The notes under the pieces are model-generated. The model ran no database searches and was not told the DNA's origin. It saw nothing but the letters and a program-made list of their open reading frames with translations. From Gayadomonas joobiniege G7 (lineage in GTDB: Bacteria > Pseudomonadota > Gammaproteobacteria > Enterobacterales > Alteromonadaceae), in assembly GCF_000300815.1 (NCBI RefSeq), contig NZ_AMRX01000002.1:46180-110179 (forward strand): DNA of 64,000 nt, in the 5' to 3' direction. This document shows positions 20,062-28,997 of the stretch, in pieces (position 1 is the stretch's first letter; every line of letters starts with the position of its first letter). The translations under genes and the position numbers were made by a program.

Positions 20062-20916
20062 TTAGCGCGTATTGGTGACTGTGGGTAATTGCCAGTTTTC
20101 CAGTGCCCAAGCCAACTGTTGGCTCGGTGACTCTATTTTTAATGCGGTAGGCGGGGCCAGTTGTAACGCATTTAAAGCGGCAAAACAGGTCTGTTTTGCA
20201 TCTTGTGGACGTATACCTGGTGCACCGTTTTGTTTACTTAGTTTACGTCCACTCGCGTCGATAATAACAGGGATGTGTGCGTAGTTAGGCACAGGTGTGT
20301 TTAATGCTTGATATAAACTGCGTTGCCATAGAGTGGTTTCAAGTAAATCACTGCCGCGCACTATATGACTAATTTGTTGTGCGATATCATCCATAACCAC
20401 AGCGATTTGATAGGCAATAAGACCATCTTTTCTGCGAATAATAAAATCTTGTCCCGCTACGTCCGCTGCCAAATTGACCTGGTTATAAATTCGATCAAAA
20501 AAGTGAGTCTCTTGTATGGTATTTTTGAAACGTACAGCTGCACCCTGTTGAGGGCGTTGTTTGTCTCGGCAGTAGCCATCATAAATATGCTTAAGCGATT
20601 TTAAGCGTTTGCGAGGGCATTGGCAGTAATAAGCTTGCCTATTTTGCAACCAGAGCTCAACTTGTTGCTGATAACTCGCTAAGCGATCACTTTGAAACGT
20701 GACAGCTTCATCGGATTGCAACGAGAGTGCAGCCAACTGCTCTAGGATAATGTCGCTGGCGCCTTCAACTTCTCTAGGCGGATCTATATCTTCAATACGA
20801 ATTAGCCAATCACCATGCTGAGATTTAGCATCCAAATAACTGGCGATTGCAGTCACCACTGAACCGAAATGTAAAGGCCCCGATGGAGATGGGGCAAAAC
20901 GGCCTCTATAACGCAT
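20062..20916 (-). CDS. gluQ: Glutamyl-Q tRNA(Asp) synthetase GluQRS
   Basis: Truncated glutamyl-tRNA synthetase paralogue that attaches glutamate to the queuosine base of tRNA(Asp). It has the class I motifs FAPSPSGPLHFGS (HIGH-like) and RKLSKQNG (KMSKS-like), plus a zinc site CQC...Y..YC within residues about 98-118. At 284 residues it lacks the anticodon-binding domain, which defines GluQRS. It follows dksA by 32 nt, the usual dksA-gluQ-pcnB order. Confidence 0.95.
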   Translation of the reverse strand: MRYRGRFAPSPSGPLHFGSVVTAIASYLDAKSQHGDWLIRIEDIDPPREVEGASDIILEQLAALSLQSDEAVTFQSDRLASYQQQVELWLQNRQAYYCQCPRKRLKSLKHIYDGYCRDKQRPQQGAAVRFKNTIQETHFFDRIYNQVNLAADVAGQDFIIRRKDGLIAYQIAVVMDDIAQQISHIVRGSDLLETTLWQRSLYQALNTPVPNYAHIPVIIDASGRKLSKQNGAPGIRPQDAKQTCFAALNALQLAPPTALKIESPSQQLAWALENWQLPTVTNTR

Positions 20917-20948
20917 ATTGACTAAGCACTAATGATGAGCGCCAAGCT

Positions 20949-21401
20949 TTAAAAACCTGCGTTTTGTTTTTCTTTAATTTCGGACAAGGTTTTGCAATCA
21001 ATACATAAGTCTGCAGTGGGACGAGCTTCTAAACGTCTGATACCTATCTCAACACCACACTCTTCACAATAACCGAACTCTTCATTTTCGATTAACTGAA
21101 GGGTTTTTTCGATCTTTTTGATGAGTTTGCGCTCGCGGTCTCGCGTCCGTAACTCAAGACTGAACTCCTCTTCTTGTGAGGCTCTATCAACTGGATCTGG
21201 AAAGTTAGCCGCTTCATCTTTCATATGGTGCATCGTTTTATCAACTTCAGCCCGAAGCTGGCTGCGCCAGGTTTTTAAAATTTTACGGAAATGCTCTAAT
21301 TGAGCTTCATTCATATACTCTTCATCAGCTGAAGCCTGATACGGCTGTAATCCAGCCTGAGCTATAATGCCAGTTGCTTTGTTTTTTGTGCCAGCGGGCA
21401 T
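20949..21401 (-). CDS. dksA: RNA polymerase-binding transcription factor DksA
   Basis: Binds the RNA polymerase secondary channel and, with ppGpp, controls rRNA and amino-acid promoters. It has 150 residues with a coiled coil tipped by DPVDRAS (the two functional aspartates) and a C4 zinc finger (CEEC...C..C) near the C-terminus. It is the first gene of dksA-gluQ-pcnB-folK-panC on the minus strand. The rrn and tRNA promoters in this window carry GC-rich discriminators of the kind DksA acts on. Confidence 0.97.
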   Translation of the reverse strand: MPAGTKNKATGIIAQAGLQPYQASADEEYMNEAQLEHFRKILKTWRSQLRAEVDKTMHHMKDEAANFPDPVDRASQEEEFSLELRTRDRERKLIKKIEKTLQLIENEEFGYCEECGVEIGIRRLEARPTADLCIDCKTLSEIKEKQNAGF

Positions 21402-21625
21402 TTCATGTCTCCTAAATTTCGCCAGCTTATTGCTAGGCGGCTATCTATATCAAAAACCATTAATAAGCGCAATTAATAAAAGTTTAAAAACTGAAATATT
21501 ATCACTTATTTCACAGTTCAACTGTAAAGTGAACAGTCAATATGGGGACAAATTATGGTATTCAAATAGTTTGGCAGAACTTTTTTATTTTGCGAATCGA
21601 AATTGGACAAAGACGGTGTCAATAA

Positions 21626-21646
21626 AGCCCCTAAAAATAAGGGGCT
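21626..21646 (-). terminator. Likely terminator downstream of yceI
   Basis: AGCCCC/GGGGCT stem with an A/T loop; read on the minus strand it is followed by TTTATT. It lies 28 bp after the yceI stop. Confidence 0.6.
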
Positions 21647-21673
21647 GAAGAGCATCGGGGAAACGGACATCAC

Positions 21674-22249
21674 TTATTGACGGATCCCTTCAACGTGTAG
21701 ATGCAAATAAACGGTTTGCGACGCAGGGCCTAAATCTTTGTTGATAGAAAAGTCTTTTAGCTTGAGCTCGGTCGTACCACTAAATCCTGCACGGTATCCC
21801 CCCCATGGATCTTTCCCTTCACCGATTTTTTTTGCATTGATGACAATATCTTTAGTCACACCATGTAAGGTGAGTTTGCCATGGATGTTAAACTTTTCAT
21901 TTTCTAGCGGTTCAATTTTAGTGCTGATAAATGTGGCTTTGGGATAATTTTTAACAGCTAAAAAATCATCGCTGCGCAGGTGTTTATCGCGCTCTGCATG
22001 ATTAGAGTCAATACTGGCTGTATCTATGGTTATTTTAACCGAACTCTCTGCAAGCTTGCCATCTTCATAACTAAAATGGCCTTCAAAGTCGTTAAAGCGG
22101 CCAGTTAGCCAACTGTAACCTAAATGCTGAATCTTAAAATTAACGGCTGCATGAGCGCCTTTATCGTTGTCGTCGATAATGTAGTTTGCGGCATTAGCAG
22201 CGCCGCTCACTAAACACAAAGCGATTGCTGTTTGAGTTAAAAATTTCAT
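21674..22249 (-). CDS. yceI: YceI family periplasmic lipid-binding-type protein
   Basis: Secreted lipocalin-like beta-barrel protein of 191 residues with a clear signal peptide (about 1-20, ending ANA). YceI proteins bind long isoprenoid or amide lipids in a central cavity. Family segments are [24 protein letters not shown], the [24 protein letters not shown] block, and [14 protein letters not shown]. The gene follows a cytochrome b561 gene by 20 nt, as in E. coli yceJ-yceI. Confidence 0.93.
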   Translation of the reverse strand: MKFLTQTAIALCLVSGAANAANYIIDDNDKGAHAAVNFKIQHLGYSWLTGRFNDFEGHFSYEDGKLAESSVKITIDTASIDSNHAERDKHLRSDDFLAVKNYPKATFISTKIEPLENEKFNIHGKLTLHGVTKDIVINAKKIGEGKDPWGGYRAGFSGTTELKLKDFSINKDLGPASQTVYLHLHVEGIRQ

Positions 22250-22269
22250 TTTAAACCTCTATACTTAGA

Positions 22270-22782
22270 TTAAATAATGCGTTTGAAGATAGCGTCTTTG
22301 TCAATAAAATGATGCTTAAGCGCGCCTATTGCATGCACCAATACTAACGCGATCAGGCTGTACGCAAGGTATTTATGCATAGCGCCAGCTAAATCAGCCT
22401 GCTCTGGTATCTCTGTTAATAACGCTGGCACCTCTATTAAATTAAACCATTGTATGCCTTGGCCTTTAGCAGTAGAAATTAAATAACCACTAAAAATAAT
22501 AAAAAACACCAATAGGTATAATAAAATATGAGTGGCTGTTGCAGTCCTTCGTTCCCACTTTGCGCCAATGGGGGGAGGGGATTTAAGTATTAATTTGGCA
22601 AATAAACGTACCAGCATAACAACGAATAATACTAACCCAAAGTTTTTATGTTGTGCGGGGGCTTCATGGTACCATTCGCTGTAATAGCTCAGATCGACCA
22701 TCCAAAAACCCACAGCAAAAAGCCCGATAATTAAAAAGGCGGCTAGCCAATGGCATATTTTTATTAGTTTTGGGTATTGCAT
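22270..22782 (-). CDS. yceJ: Cytochrome b561 family protein (YceJ/CybB-like)
   Basis: Four-helix inner-membrane b-type cytochrome (170 residues). Likely heme-ligand histidines are H12 (KICHWLAAF), H45 (APAQHKNFG), and two in the later helices (THILLYLL and LVHAIGALKHH). CybB-type proteins oxidise ubiquinol. It is upstream of yceI on the same strand, so the pair may work on a shared lipid or quinone substrate; that link is inference from synteny. Confidence 0.88.
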   Translation of the reverse strand: MQYPKLIKICHWLAAFLIIGLFAVGFWMVDLSYYSEWYHEAPAQHKNFGLVLFVVMLVRLFAKLILKSPPPIGAKWERRTATATHILLYLLVFFIIFSGYLISTAKGQGIQWFNLIEVPALLTEIPEQADLAGAMHKYLAYSLIALVLVHAIGALKHHFIDKDAIFKRII

Positions 22783-22863
22783 AAATTACAGGTACCTTTT
22801 TTAAAAATTTATTTGATTTAATTAAGCGGTTAATTAATTGTTAGGTCAAGTACCTTTACAAAA

Positions 22864-22978
22864 TTGACATAAACTATAGCTGGAACTTATTTTGCATAGT
22901 TCGCCTTTGTCATTTTGTGGTATTCGATTTTTTACAGGTTGATCGTTAAATTGACATAATTAGTAATAAGTCTAAATT
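22864..22978 (+). promoter_or_regulatory. Candidate galU promoter region with repeated TTGACATAA
   Basis: The 302-bp gap between the b561 gene and galU holds two copies of TTGACATAA (from 22864 and from 22951), each preceded by an A/T-rich tract. The first pairs with TATTTT at 18 bp, the second with TAAATT at 16 bp. Either could be a sigma-70 promoter for galU; the repeat could also be an operator. No gene is seen in the gap. Confidence 0.35.
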
Positions 22979-23084
22979 TAATAAAAAATTTATTCCATGG
23001 GTCTTGAGTTTCGGCTGAGGTCGGAGCATTATTTTAAACCAGCCGATAAAGGCTGCTTCTAACGGTAAAAAAAGGAAACCAAGT

Positions 23085-23921
23085 ATGGTTAAAAAATGTT
23101 TATTCCCCGCCGCTGGTTACGGTACGCGCTTTTTACCCGCGACTAAAGCTCAGGCGAAAGAGATGCTACCAATCGTTAACAAGCCTTTAATCCAATATGG
23201 GGTTGAAGAAGCGCTTGAAGCAGGTATGCAATATATAGGTTTTGTAACGGGACGTACTAAGAGAGCAATTGCTGATCACTTTGATATTTCTTACGAATTA
23301 GAAAACGAAATATCGGGCACCAGCAAAGAAAAGTTCTTAGAATCAGTTCGTTATGTTATGGATAATGGTATCTTTTCTTTCACTCGTCAGCCAGAGATGA
23401 AAGGTTTAGGTCACGCTATCTTGTGTGGTGAAACCTTAATGGGGAATGACGCATTCGGTGTCATTTTGGCTGATGATTTATGTTTGCCAGAAACACCAGG
23501 CAGTGACGGTGTTATGAAGCAAATGGAAAAAATTCACGCAGAAACTGGTTGTTCTGTGGTTGCGCTAATGGAAGTGCCAAAAGAAACTATTTCTAAATAC
23601 GGGGTCATTGCCGGCGAAGATTTGGGCGATGGACGTTATCAAGTTTCTGATATGGTTGAAAAGCCAGCAGTCGAAGATGCACCTTCTAATCTAGCCATCA
23701 TTGGTCGTTATATTTTAACACCCGATATTTTTGACATCATTCGTAATACACCACCAGGCAAAAATGGCGAAATCCAGTTAACTGACGCTCTGTTAGCTCA
23801 AGCACGCGAAGGTAAAGTAATAGGTTATAAATTTAAAGGACGACGCTTTGACTGCGGTAGCGTGAAGGGGTTTGTTGAAGCAACTAATTATGTTTATGAA
23901 AACATATATGAAGAAAAATAA
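23085..23921 (+). CDS. galU: UTP-glucose-1-phosphate uridylyltransferase GalU
   Basis: Makes UDP-glucose for polysaccharide, lipopolysaccharide and osmoprotective glucan synthesis. The nucleotidyltransferase signature is FPAAGYGTRFLPATKAQAKEMLPI, with the active-site lysine of the KEMLP motif; VILADDLC and KYGVIAGE are further markers. At 278 residues it is near the short end for the family. Monocistronic, ending in a strong hairpin. Confidence 0.96.
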   Translation: MVKKCLFPAAGYGTRFLPATKAQAKEMLPIVNKPLIQYGVEEALEAGMQYIGFVTGRTKRAIADHFDISYELENEISGTSKEKFLESVRYVMDNGIFSFTRQPEMKGLGHAILCGETLMGNDAFGVILADDLCLPETPGSDGVMKQMEKIHAETGCSVVALMEVPKETISKYGVIAGEDLGDGRYQVSDMVEKPAVEDAPSNLAIIGRYILTPDIFDIIRNTPPGKNGEIQLTDALLAQAREGKVIGYKFKGRRFDCGSVKGFVEATNYVYENIYEEK

Positions 23922-23937
23922 AAATTAGTGGCGAATG

Positions 23938-23970
23938 AAACAGTGCAATACCAAGCGTTTTGCACTGTTT
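23938..23970. terminator. Bidirectional terminator between galU and the phosphatase gene
   Basis: Perfect 11-bp arms AAACAGTGCAA/TTGCACTGTTT with an 11-nt loop. It is placed between two convergent genes, 17 bp after galU and 5 bp from the opposite stop. Confidence 0.8.
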
Positions 23971-23974
23971 TGGT

Positions 23975-25624
23975 TCACTGTATCTGATAAATTAAGTTAA
24001 GCGAATGATCCTCTTTATTGATAGTGCAGCTAGCGCATAATGATTCGATCAATTTAAGTCCCCAACCAAAACAATCTTGATTATTCAAATCGGCTAAGTT
24101 TTTTGGCAAATCAAAACCGGTGCCAGAGTCTTTTACGGTAATAAAAAGCTGCTTTTGGTCAGCTTGATAGCGAATTACATAATTGACATAAGCAGACGAT
24201 AAGTTCGCCAATCTTTGTTCTCTTTGCTGATAATAATATAACAAACCATCAGCTTCATTTTTAAGTTCTGAGTTGAGTTTTAGAATGCCGTGCTCAAGCG
24301 CATTATTATAAGTCTCAATGAGTATTGTATAGATAATAGAACGCTCGTTTTGCAGTTCAGGTGTTCGACATATTTGCTCAAGCAGAAAATCGATAGGATG
24401 TGTTTGGCGCATATCTGCTTCGTTAAAAGAAACTTCAATCGTAAAATTGACAGAAATTGCAGTATCACCATATTTTTTTTTATTGCTCATTAATGCAGGG
24501 TTAATTTGCAGGACAGAAATATCATCACAAGACATCTGGTTTGGAAAGTTATGTTGCATTTTTTCAATAATGTCTTGTGGTCCCATAGTGGGTTGCTCTA
24601 CGATAATTTTTGCGAGATGTTCATCTGCAAAAAAGAGCTGTTCGGAGTGGGCTCTTTCAATTAAACCATCGGTATAGAAGGTAATTGTATGATCCGAGTT
24701 GGTGACAAAATTTTGTACACTTGCATCAAACGAGTGCTCGGGCAGTATGCCTAAAGACATGTGCTGGGCAACAATTTTATCCGTTTTTTGTTGCTGAGTA
24801 TGGTAGATGATAGCGTTTGGCATACCGCCTGACCACAAAGTTAAATTCCCAGAGCCTGCGGCTAACTCTATGATGGTCGCAGCACAAAAGCGATCATTCG
24901 GTAATAGCTCTAATAAGCGACGGTTTAGGGTGGCTGCAATTTTTGCAACAGACTCGGCTTTGCTGGTGGCATCAAAAAAGCACTGGGCGACCGGGAGAAT
25001 ACCGATAGCTGCTGCTAAGCCATGCCCAGTAAAATCACCTATTAATAAATATTGATGACCGTTTGGTGCGATATCTGCGAGGATTAAATCGCCGTTAAAG
25101 CTCGAAGCGGCTTGCAAAGTAAAATTTACAACATCTGGATAATAGCGGTTTTGCTGATATAAATTGGCAAATACTTTTTCTACAATGGCGTGATCGCGCT
25201 CAACTTGTTTGCGGTATTGTGATAACTGCCGGTTTTGACTTCGGGTTTTTTCAGACAGCTCTATAGTGCGTTGTAATACTTTTATTTTGGCCGATAAAAT
25301 CGCCATGTCATAAGGTTTACTTAAAAAATCATCGCCACCAGCTGCTAAACAATCTAAAGTGGATTGTTGATCATCTAACGACGTTAAAAAGATGATAGGT
25401 AAAAAGCGATCACCAGCGATTTTTTTAAGCTCTGGTGCGGTTTCTATGCCATTTTTTATCGGCATCATAACGTCTAATAAAACGATATCAAAAAGGCTCT
25501 GCTGAGCTTTGTCAATCGCCACAAGACCATTTTCAGCTTCAGCTACTGTATGGCCTTGAGATTGCAACATAGTCGCTAAAATATTGCGATTGATTGCTAG
25601 GTCGTCAACAATCAGAATATGCAT
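23975..25624 (-). CDS. Response regulator with PP2C-type phosphatase and ATPase/kinase domains
   Basis: Three-domain cytoplasmic signalling protein (549 residues). The N-terminal receiver has phospho-acceptor D51 (VLLDVMMP) and K103. The middle is a SpoIIE/RsbU-like PP2C phosphatase (GDLILADIAPNGHQYLLIGDFTGHGLAAAIG, FYTDGLIERAH, SCDDISVLQI). The C-terminus is an HATPase_c anti-sigma-factor-like kinase (ETYNNALEHG N-box, VKDSGTGFDLP, GWGLKLIESLC). This layout matches HsbR of Pseudomonas, which phosphorylates or dephosphorylates the partner STAS protein HsbA. The gene 8 nt upstream encodes exactly such a STAS protein. Output target unknown. Confidence 0.88.
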   Translation of the reverse strand: MHILIVDDLAINRNILATMLQSQGHTVAEAENGLVAIDKAQQSLFDIVLLDVMMPIKNGIETAPELKKIAGDRFLPIIFLTSLDDQQSTLDCLAAGGDDFLSKPYDMAILSAKIKVLQRTIELSEKTRSQNRQLSQYRKQVERDHAIVEKVFANLYQQNRYYPDVVNFTLQAASSFNGDLILADIAPNGHQYLLIGDFTGHGLAAAIGILPVAQCFFDATSKAESVAKIAATLNRRLLELLPNDRFCAATIIELAAGSGNLTLWSGGMPNAIIYHTQQQKTDKIVAQHMSLGILPEHSFDASVQNFVTNSDHTITFYTDGLIERAHSEQLFFADEHLAKIIVEQPTMGPQDIIEKMQHNFPNQMSCDDISVLQINPALMSNKKKYGDTAISVNFTIEVSFNEADMRQTHPIDFLLEQICRTPELQNERSIIYTILIETYNNALEHGILKLNSELKNEADGLLYYYQQREQRLANLSSAYVNYVIRYQADQKQLFITVKDSGTGFDLPKNLADLNNQDCFGWGLKLIESLCASCTINKEDHSLNLIYQIQ

Positions 25625-25632
25625 TTAGCGTT

Positions 25633-25938
25633 TTATTCAACGTCAAACAATTTATCAAAACGCGCGATTTGCAGAATTTTTTTAATTTGAGGTTGAGCTC
25701 GGGTAATCAAAATACTGTCTACTTGGTTTTTGGTGTTTTTTTGCAGATTTAACAGCATACCCAACGCAGAAGAATCTATGTAGTCGGTATTATGCAAGTC
25801 TATCTCAATGGTTTTAACTGAGGTTGGTAAATCTCGGTAGGCTTCCCGAAAATCCTGGACCAGATTAAAATCAAATTTTCCACTAATTTGAATATCCAGT
25901 TTGTCTTTTAGATTAGACATTTCTTTTTTTAAAGTCAT
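25633..25938 (-). CDS. STAS-domain anti-sigma factor antagonist
   Basis: Single-domain STAS protein (101 residues) of the SpoIIAA/HsbA type. The phosphorylatable serine lies in DYIDSSALGMLLNL. Its partner kinase/phosphatase is encoded directly downstream. Start choice: the ATG at 25938 has AGGGAT 6 nt upstream, better than the ATG seven codons earlier. The pair likely forms a partner switch that releases or captures a regulator according to the serine's phosphorylation. Confidence 0.88.
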   Translation of the reverse strand: MTLKKEMSNLKDKLDIQISGKFDFNLVQDFREAYRDLPTSVKTIEIDLHNTDYIDSSALGMLLNLQKNTKNQVDSILITRAQPQIKKILQIARFDKLFDVE

Positions 25939-26045
25939 CGGCTTATCCCTAAAATGCAAGGTACTAATGCAGTATACTATTGCAAGTGTAACATGTTTTT
26001 TAATTTAGGTAGTTTTTTGCCACTTGAAAAAATATTTTTTTTGTT

Positions 26046-26074
26046 TTGAGGCAAATCTAAATGGGTGATAGAAT
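26046..26074 (+). promoter_or_regulatory. Candidate promoter of rplY
   Basis: TTGAGG and TAGAAT with a 17-bp spacer, about 80 bp upstream of rplY; a G-rich segment follows the -10 box. Confidence 0.45.
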
Positions 26075-26154
26075 ATGCCGCCCTTTAATAAGGGGGTCGA
26101 GTTTTTGTTTTGGTCGCGAAGCAAAAACATATATTTAATTTATTGGAGATAACC

Positions 26155-26787
26155 ATGTCTACTAAAATCGAATTATTAGCTAGCCTGCGTAGCGAAATAG
26201 GGAAAGGTGCGAGCCGCCGCCTACGTCACGCAGATAAAGTTCCTGCAGTTTTATATGGCGCAGGTCAAGATGCTGTTGCCTTATCATTAGATCACAATAA
26301 AGTTATCAAAGCGCAAGAAGAAGAGCAATTTTACTCTCAAATCATTAACTTAGTGGTTGATGGCAAGCCTGTTGATGTTATCGTGAAAGACATGCAGCGT
26401 CACCCGTTTAAGCGCAAAGTCACTCATATTGATTTTCAGCGTATTGTTGCTGGTGAAGAAATTCACACGACTGTTCCAGTTCACTTCATTAATGAAGATA
26501 CTGCACCTGCGGTTAAATCAGAAGGTGGTGTTGTTTCTCACTTAATTAATGAAATTGAAATAAGCTGCTTACCAAAAGACTTACCAGAATTCATTGAAGT
26601 TGATGTCTCTGGTGTTGCTTTAGGTAGCACTTTACATTTATCTGACGTTAAATTGCCAGCAGGTGTGTCTTCTGTTGAATTGGCTAAAGGTGAAGAGCAT
26701 GACGTAGCTGTTGTGTCTATCGACTTACCTAAAGCAGCCAAAGATGAAGACGAAGACGGCGGCGAAGAAGAAGCTTCAGAAGAGTAA
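26155..26787 (+). CDS. rplY: 50S ribosomal protein L25/general stress protein Ctc
   Basis: 5S-rRNA-binding protein in the long (TL5/Ctc) form: an N-terminal L25 domain ([31 protein letters not shown]) plus a C-terminal beta domain, ending in an acidic tail ([14 protein letters not shown]). The ATG at 26155 is preceded by TTGGAGA; a longer frame upstream lacks conservation. The protein is 210 residues. It precedes pth and ychF, a common gammaproteobacterial order. Confidence 0.95.
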   Translation: MSTKIELLASLRSEIGKGASRRLRHADKVPAVLYGAGQDAVALSLDHNKVIKAQEEEQFYSQIINLVVDGKPVDVIVKDMQRHPFKRKVTHIDFQRIVAGEEIHTTVPVHFINEDTAPAVKSEGGVVSHLINEIEISCLPKDLPEFIEVDVSGVALGSTLHLSDVKLPAGVSSVELAKGEEHDVAVVSIDLPKAAKDEDEDGGEEEASEE

Positions 26788-26803
26788 TTGAGCATTATCA
26801 CTG

Positions 26804-27391
26804 ATGAGTGACAAGGTTCAACTCATTGTGGGCCTGGGTAATCCAGGCTCACAATATGTCAACACCCGCCACAATGCAGGTGAATGGTATGTTCGTTCAC
26901 TAGCAGAGTACCATCAAGCCCAACTCAAGTTCGATAATAAATTTTTCGGTTTTACCGGACTCGCACAAATTTCAGGTCAAGACGTTCGTTTATTAATCCC
27001 CACTACTTTTATGAATAAAAGCGGTCAAGCGATTGCCGCGCTAGCAAACTTTTATAAAATTCCACCTCAATCCATATTGGTTGCCCACGACGAGTTAGAT
27101 ATGCCGCCTGGGGTTGCTAAGTATAAAAAAGGCGGTGGCCATGGGGGACATAACGGCTTGCGTGATACGATTGCCCGCTTAGCCAATAATAAAGAATTTT
27201 TGCGGTTGCGGATAGGCATTGGTCATCCGGGACACAGTAGTCAAGTGACTGGTTATGTTTTGGGTAAAGCACCGCAGTCAGAGCAGGCATTAATAGATGC
27301 GGCTATTGATGAAGCGGTACGCTGCAGTGAAATTTTAATCAAAGACGGTTTATTGAAAGCCACAAACCGACTTCATAGTTTTAAAGCATAG
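26804..27391 (+). CDS. pth: Peptidyl-tRNA hydrolase
   Basis: Releases tRNA from prematurely dissociated peptidyl-tRNA. It has 195 residues. Signature segments are [20 protein letters not shown] (catalytic histidine in RHNAG), [10 protein letters not shown] and [13 protein letters not shown], where the aspartate assists catalysis; [12 protein letters not shown] is also intact. It lies 16 nt after rplY and 10 nt before ychF. Confidence 0.97.
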   Translation: MSDKVQLIVGLGNPGSQYVNTRHNAGEWYVRSLAEYHQAQLKFDNKFFGFTGLAQISGQDVRLLIPTTFMNKSGQAIAALANFYKIPPQSILVAHDELDMPPGVAKYKKGGGHGGHNGLRDTIARLANNKEFLRLRIGIGHPGHSSQVTGYVLGKAPQSEQALIDAAIDEAVRCSEILIKDGLLKATNRLHSFKA

Positions 27392-27401
27392 GATAATCAG
27401 T

Positions 27402-28493
27402 ATGGGTTTTAAATGTGGGATAGTAGGTTTGCCAAATGTTGGTAAATCAACCTTATTCAATGCCTTAACCAAAGCAGGAATCGAAGCGGCAAACTTTCCG
27501 TTTTGTACAATTGAGCCTAATACCGGAGTTGTGCCTGTTCCTGATATGCGCTTAGACGCATTAGCTGCAATTGTTAACCCGCAAAAAACAATAGCGACCA
27601 CGATGGAATTTGTCGATATTGCTGGTTTGGTTGCAGGCGCTTCAAAAGGTGAAGGTTTAGGTAATCAGTTTTTAGCAAATATTCGTGAAACCGATGCAAT
27701 CGGCCATGTGGTTCGCTGTTTTGAAAACGAAAATGTTGTGCATGTAGCGGGCAAAGTGGACCCAGCAGAAGACATTGATGTTATTAATACTGAGTTAGCT
27801 TTGGCAGACATGGACACGGCAGAAAAAGCCATATTAAGAGCCACCAAAAAAGCTAAAGGTGGCGACAAAGATGCAAAAGCCGAATTAGCTGTATTAGAAA
27901 AAATCAAACCTGCGTTAGACGAAGGCCAAATGCTCCGCTCGGTCGCTCTAAGCGATGATGAAAAAAAAGTGATCAGCCATTTTAACTTTTTAACCCTTAA
28001 GCCAACCATGTATATAGCTAATGTGAGCGAAGATGGTTTTGAGAATAATCCATATTTGGATAAAGTTAGAGCGATTGCAGAGCAAGAAAATGCCGTTGTT
28101 GTGCCTGTTTGTGCCGAGATAGAGGCTGAGCTGGCCGAGTTAGACGAAGAAGAGCGCACTGAGTTTATGGCTGATTTGGGTTTAACAGAACCAGGTTTAA
28201 ACCGAGTGATCCGCGGTGGCTATCAACTATTAAACTTGCACACTTATTTTACCGCTGGTGTTAAAGAAGTCCGCGCGTGGACCATTAAAGTGAATTCTAC
28301 GGCGCCACAAGCAGCTGGTAAAATTCATACGGACTTTGAAAAAGGGTTTATTCGTGCTGAAGTCATAGGTTATCAGGATTATATCGACCACCAAGGCGAA
28401 GCGGGTGCAAAAGACGCAGGTAAATGGCGTTTAGAAGGTAAAGACTATATTGTGAAAGATGGCGATGTCATTCACTTTAGATTTAATGTTTAA
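27402..28493 (+). CDS. ychF: Redox-regulated ATPase YchF
   Basis: Obg-family P-loop protein (363 residues) that hydrolyses ATP and binds ribosomes; in E. coli it is linked to oxidative stress and leaderless mRNA. G1 motif [15 protein letters not shown] (residues 8-22), switch region [28 protein letters not shown], and a C-terminal TGS domain ([15 protein letters not shown]...[18 protein letters not shown]). Confidence 0.97.
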   Translation: MGFKCGIVGLPNVGKSTLFNALTKAGIEAANFPFCTIEPNTGVVPVPDMRLDALAAIVNPQKTIATTMEFVDIAGLVAGASKGEGLGNQFLANIRETDAIGHVVRCFENENVVHVAGKVDPAEDIDVINTELALADMDTAEKAILRATKKAKGGDKDAKAELAVLEKIKPALDEGQMLRSVALSDDEKKVISHFNFLTLKPTMYIANVSEDGFENNPYLDKVRAIAEQENAVVVPVCAEIEAELAELDEEERTEFMADLGLTEPGLNRVIRGGYQLLNLHTYFTAGVKEVRAWTIKVNSTAPQAAGKIHTDFEKGFIRAEVIGYQDYIDHQGEAGAKDAGKWRLEGKDYIVKDGDVIHFRFNV

Positions 28494-28585
28494 TAGCTCT
28501 GGCTTAAAAATAGACAGTGTTTGATGCTTTTTTGACTGCTTAGATTAAAAATCGCATCAAATGCATAAAAAGTTTAAAAAAGGGG

Positions 28586-28614
28586 TTGACGCGTAAACCC
28601 CATATCAGCATAAT
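28586..28614 (+). promoter_or_regulatory. Promoter of the tRNA operon
   Basis: TTGACG and CATAAT with a 17-bp spacer, followed by an ACGCGCC discriminator, ending 33 bp before tRNA-Met. The pattern is that of stringently controlled stable-RNA promoters. Confidence 0.75.
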
Positions 28615-28647
28615 ACGCGCCACTCGCTGAGGCGAGGTTTAAAAAGT

Positions 28648-28724
28648 GGCTACATAGCTCAGCTGGTTAGAGCACAGCACTCATAATGCTGGGGTCGCAG
28701 GTTCGATTCCCGCTGTAGCCACCA
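28648..28724 (+). tRNA. metT: tRNA-Met (elongator, CAU anticodon)
   Basis: 77-nt cloverleaf including encoded CCA. Acceptor GGCTACA/TGTAGCC pairs, anticodon loop CTCATAA, T loop GGTTCGATTCC. First gene of a tRNA operon ordered as E. coli metT-leuW-glnU-glnW. Confidence 0.96.
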
Positions 28725-28732
28725 TTTTTTAT

Positions 28733-28816
<84 letters not shown>

Positions 28817-28820
28817 ATGC

Positions 28821-28895
28821 TGGGGTATCGCCAAGCGGTAAGGCAGCGGGTTTTGATCCCGCCATTCCCAAGTTCGAATCTTGGTACCCCAGCCA
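28821..28895 (+). tRNA. glnU: tRNA-Gln (UUG anticodon), copy 1
   Basis: 75-nt tRNA with acceptor TGGGGTA/TACCCCA, anticodon loop TTTTGAT and encoded CCA. Identical to the next gene. Confidence 0.96.
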
Positions 28896-28916
28896 TTTTT
28901 TATACTATCCCTTTGC

Positions 28917-28991
28917 TGGGGTATCGCCAAGCGGTAAGGCAGCGGGTTTTGATCCCGCCATTCCCAAGTTCGAATCTTGGTACCCCAGCCA
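28917..28991 (+). tRNA. glnW: tRNA-Gln (UUG anticodon), copy 2
   Basis: Exact copy of the preceding tRNA-Gln at a 96-bp period; identity extends a few bases beyond both ends. Confidence 0.96.
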
Positions 28992-28997
28992 TCTTAA

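Larger units (their letters stand above)
28818..28992 (+). repeat. Tandem 79-bp repeat containing the two tRNA-Gln genes
   Basis: Bases 28818-28896 and 28914-28992 are identical, including the TGC before and the T after each tRNA. The intervening 17 bp are unique. This reflects a tRNA gene duplication. Confidence 0.9.

Noticed and set aside
27665..28159. A 164-codon open frame antisense to ychF
   Set aside because: Low-complexity serine-rich translation opposite a strongly conserved gene; no start signal seen.
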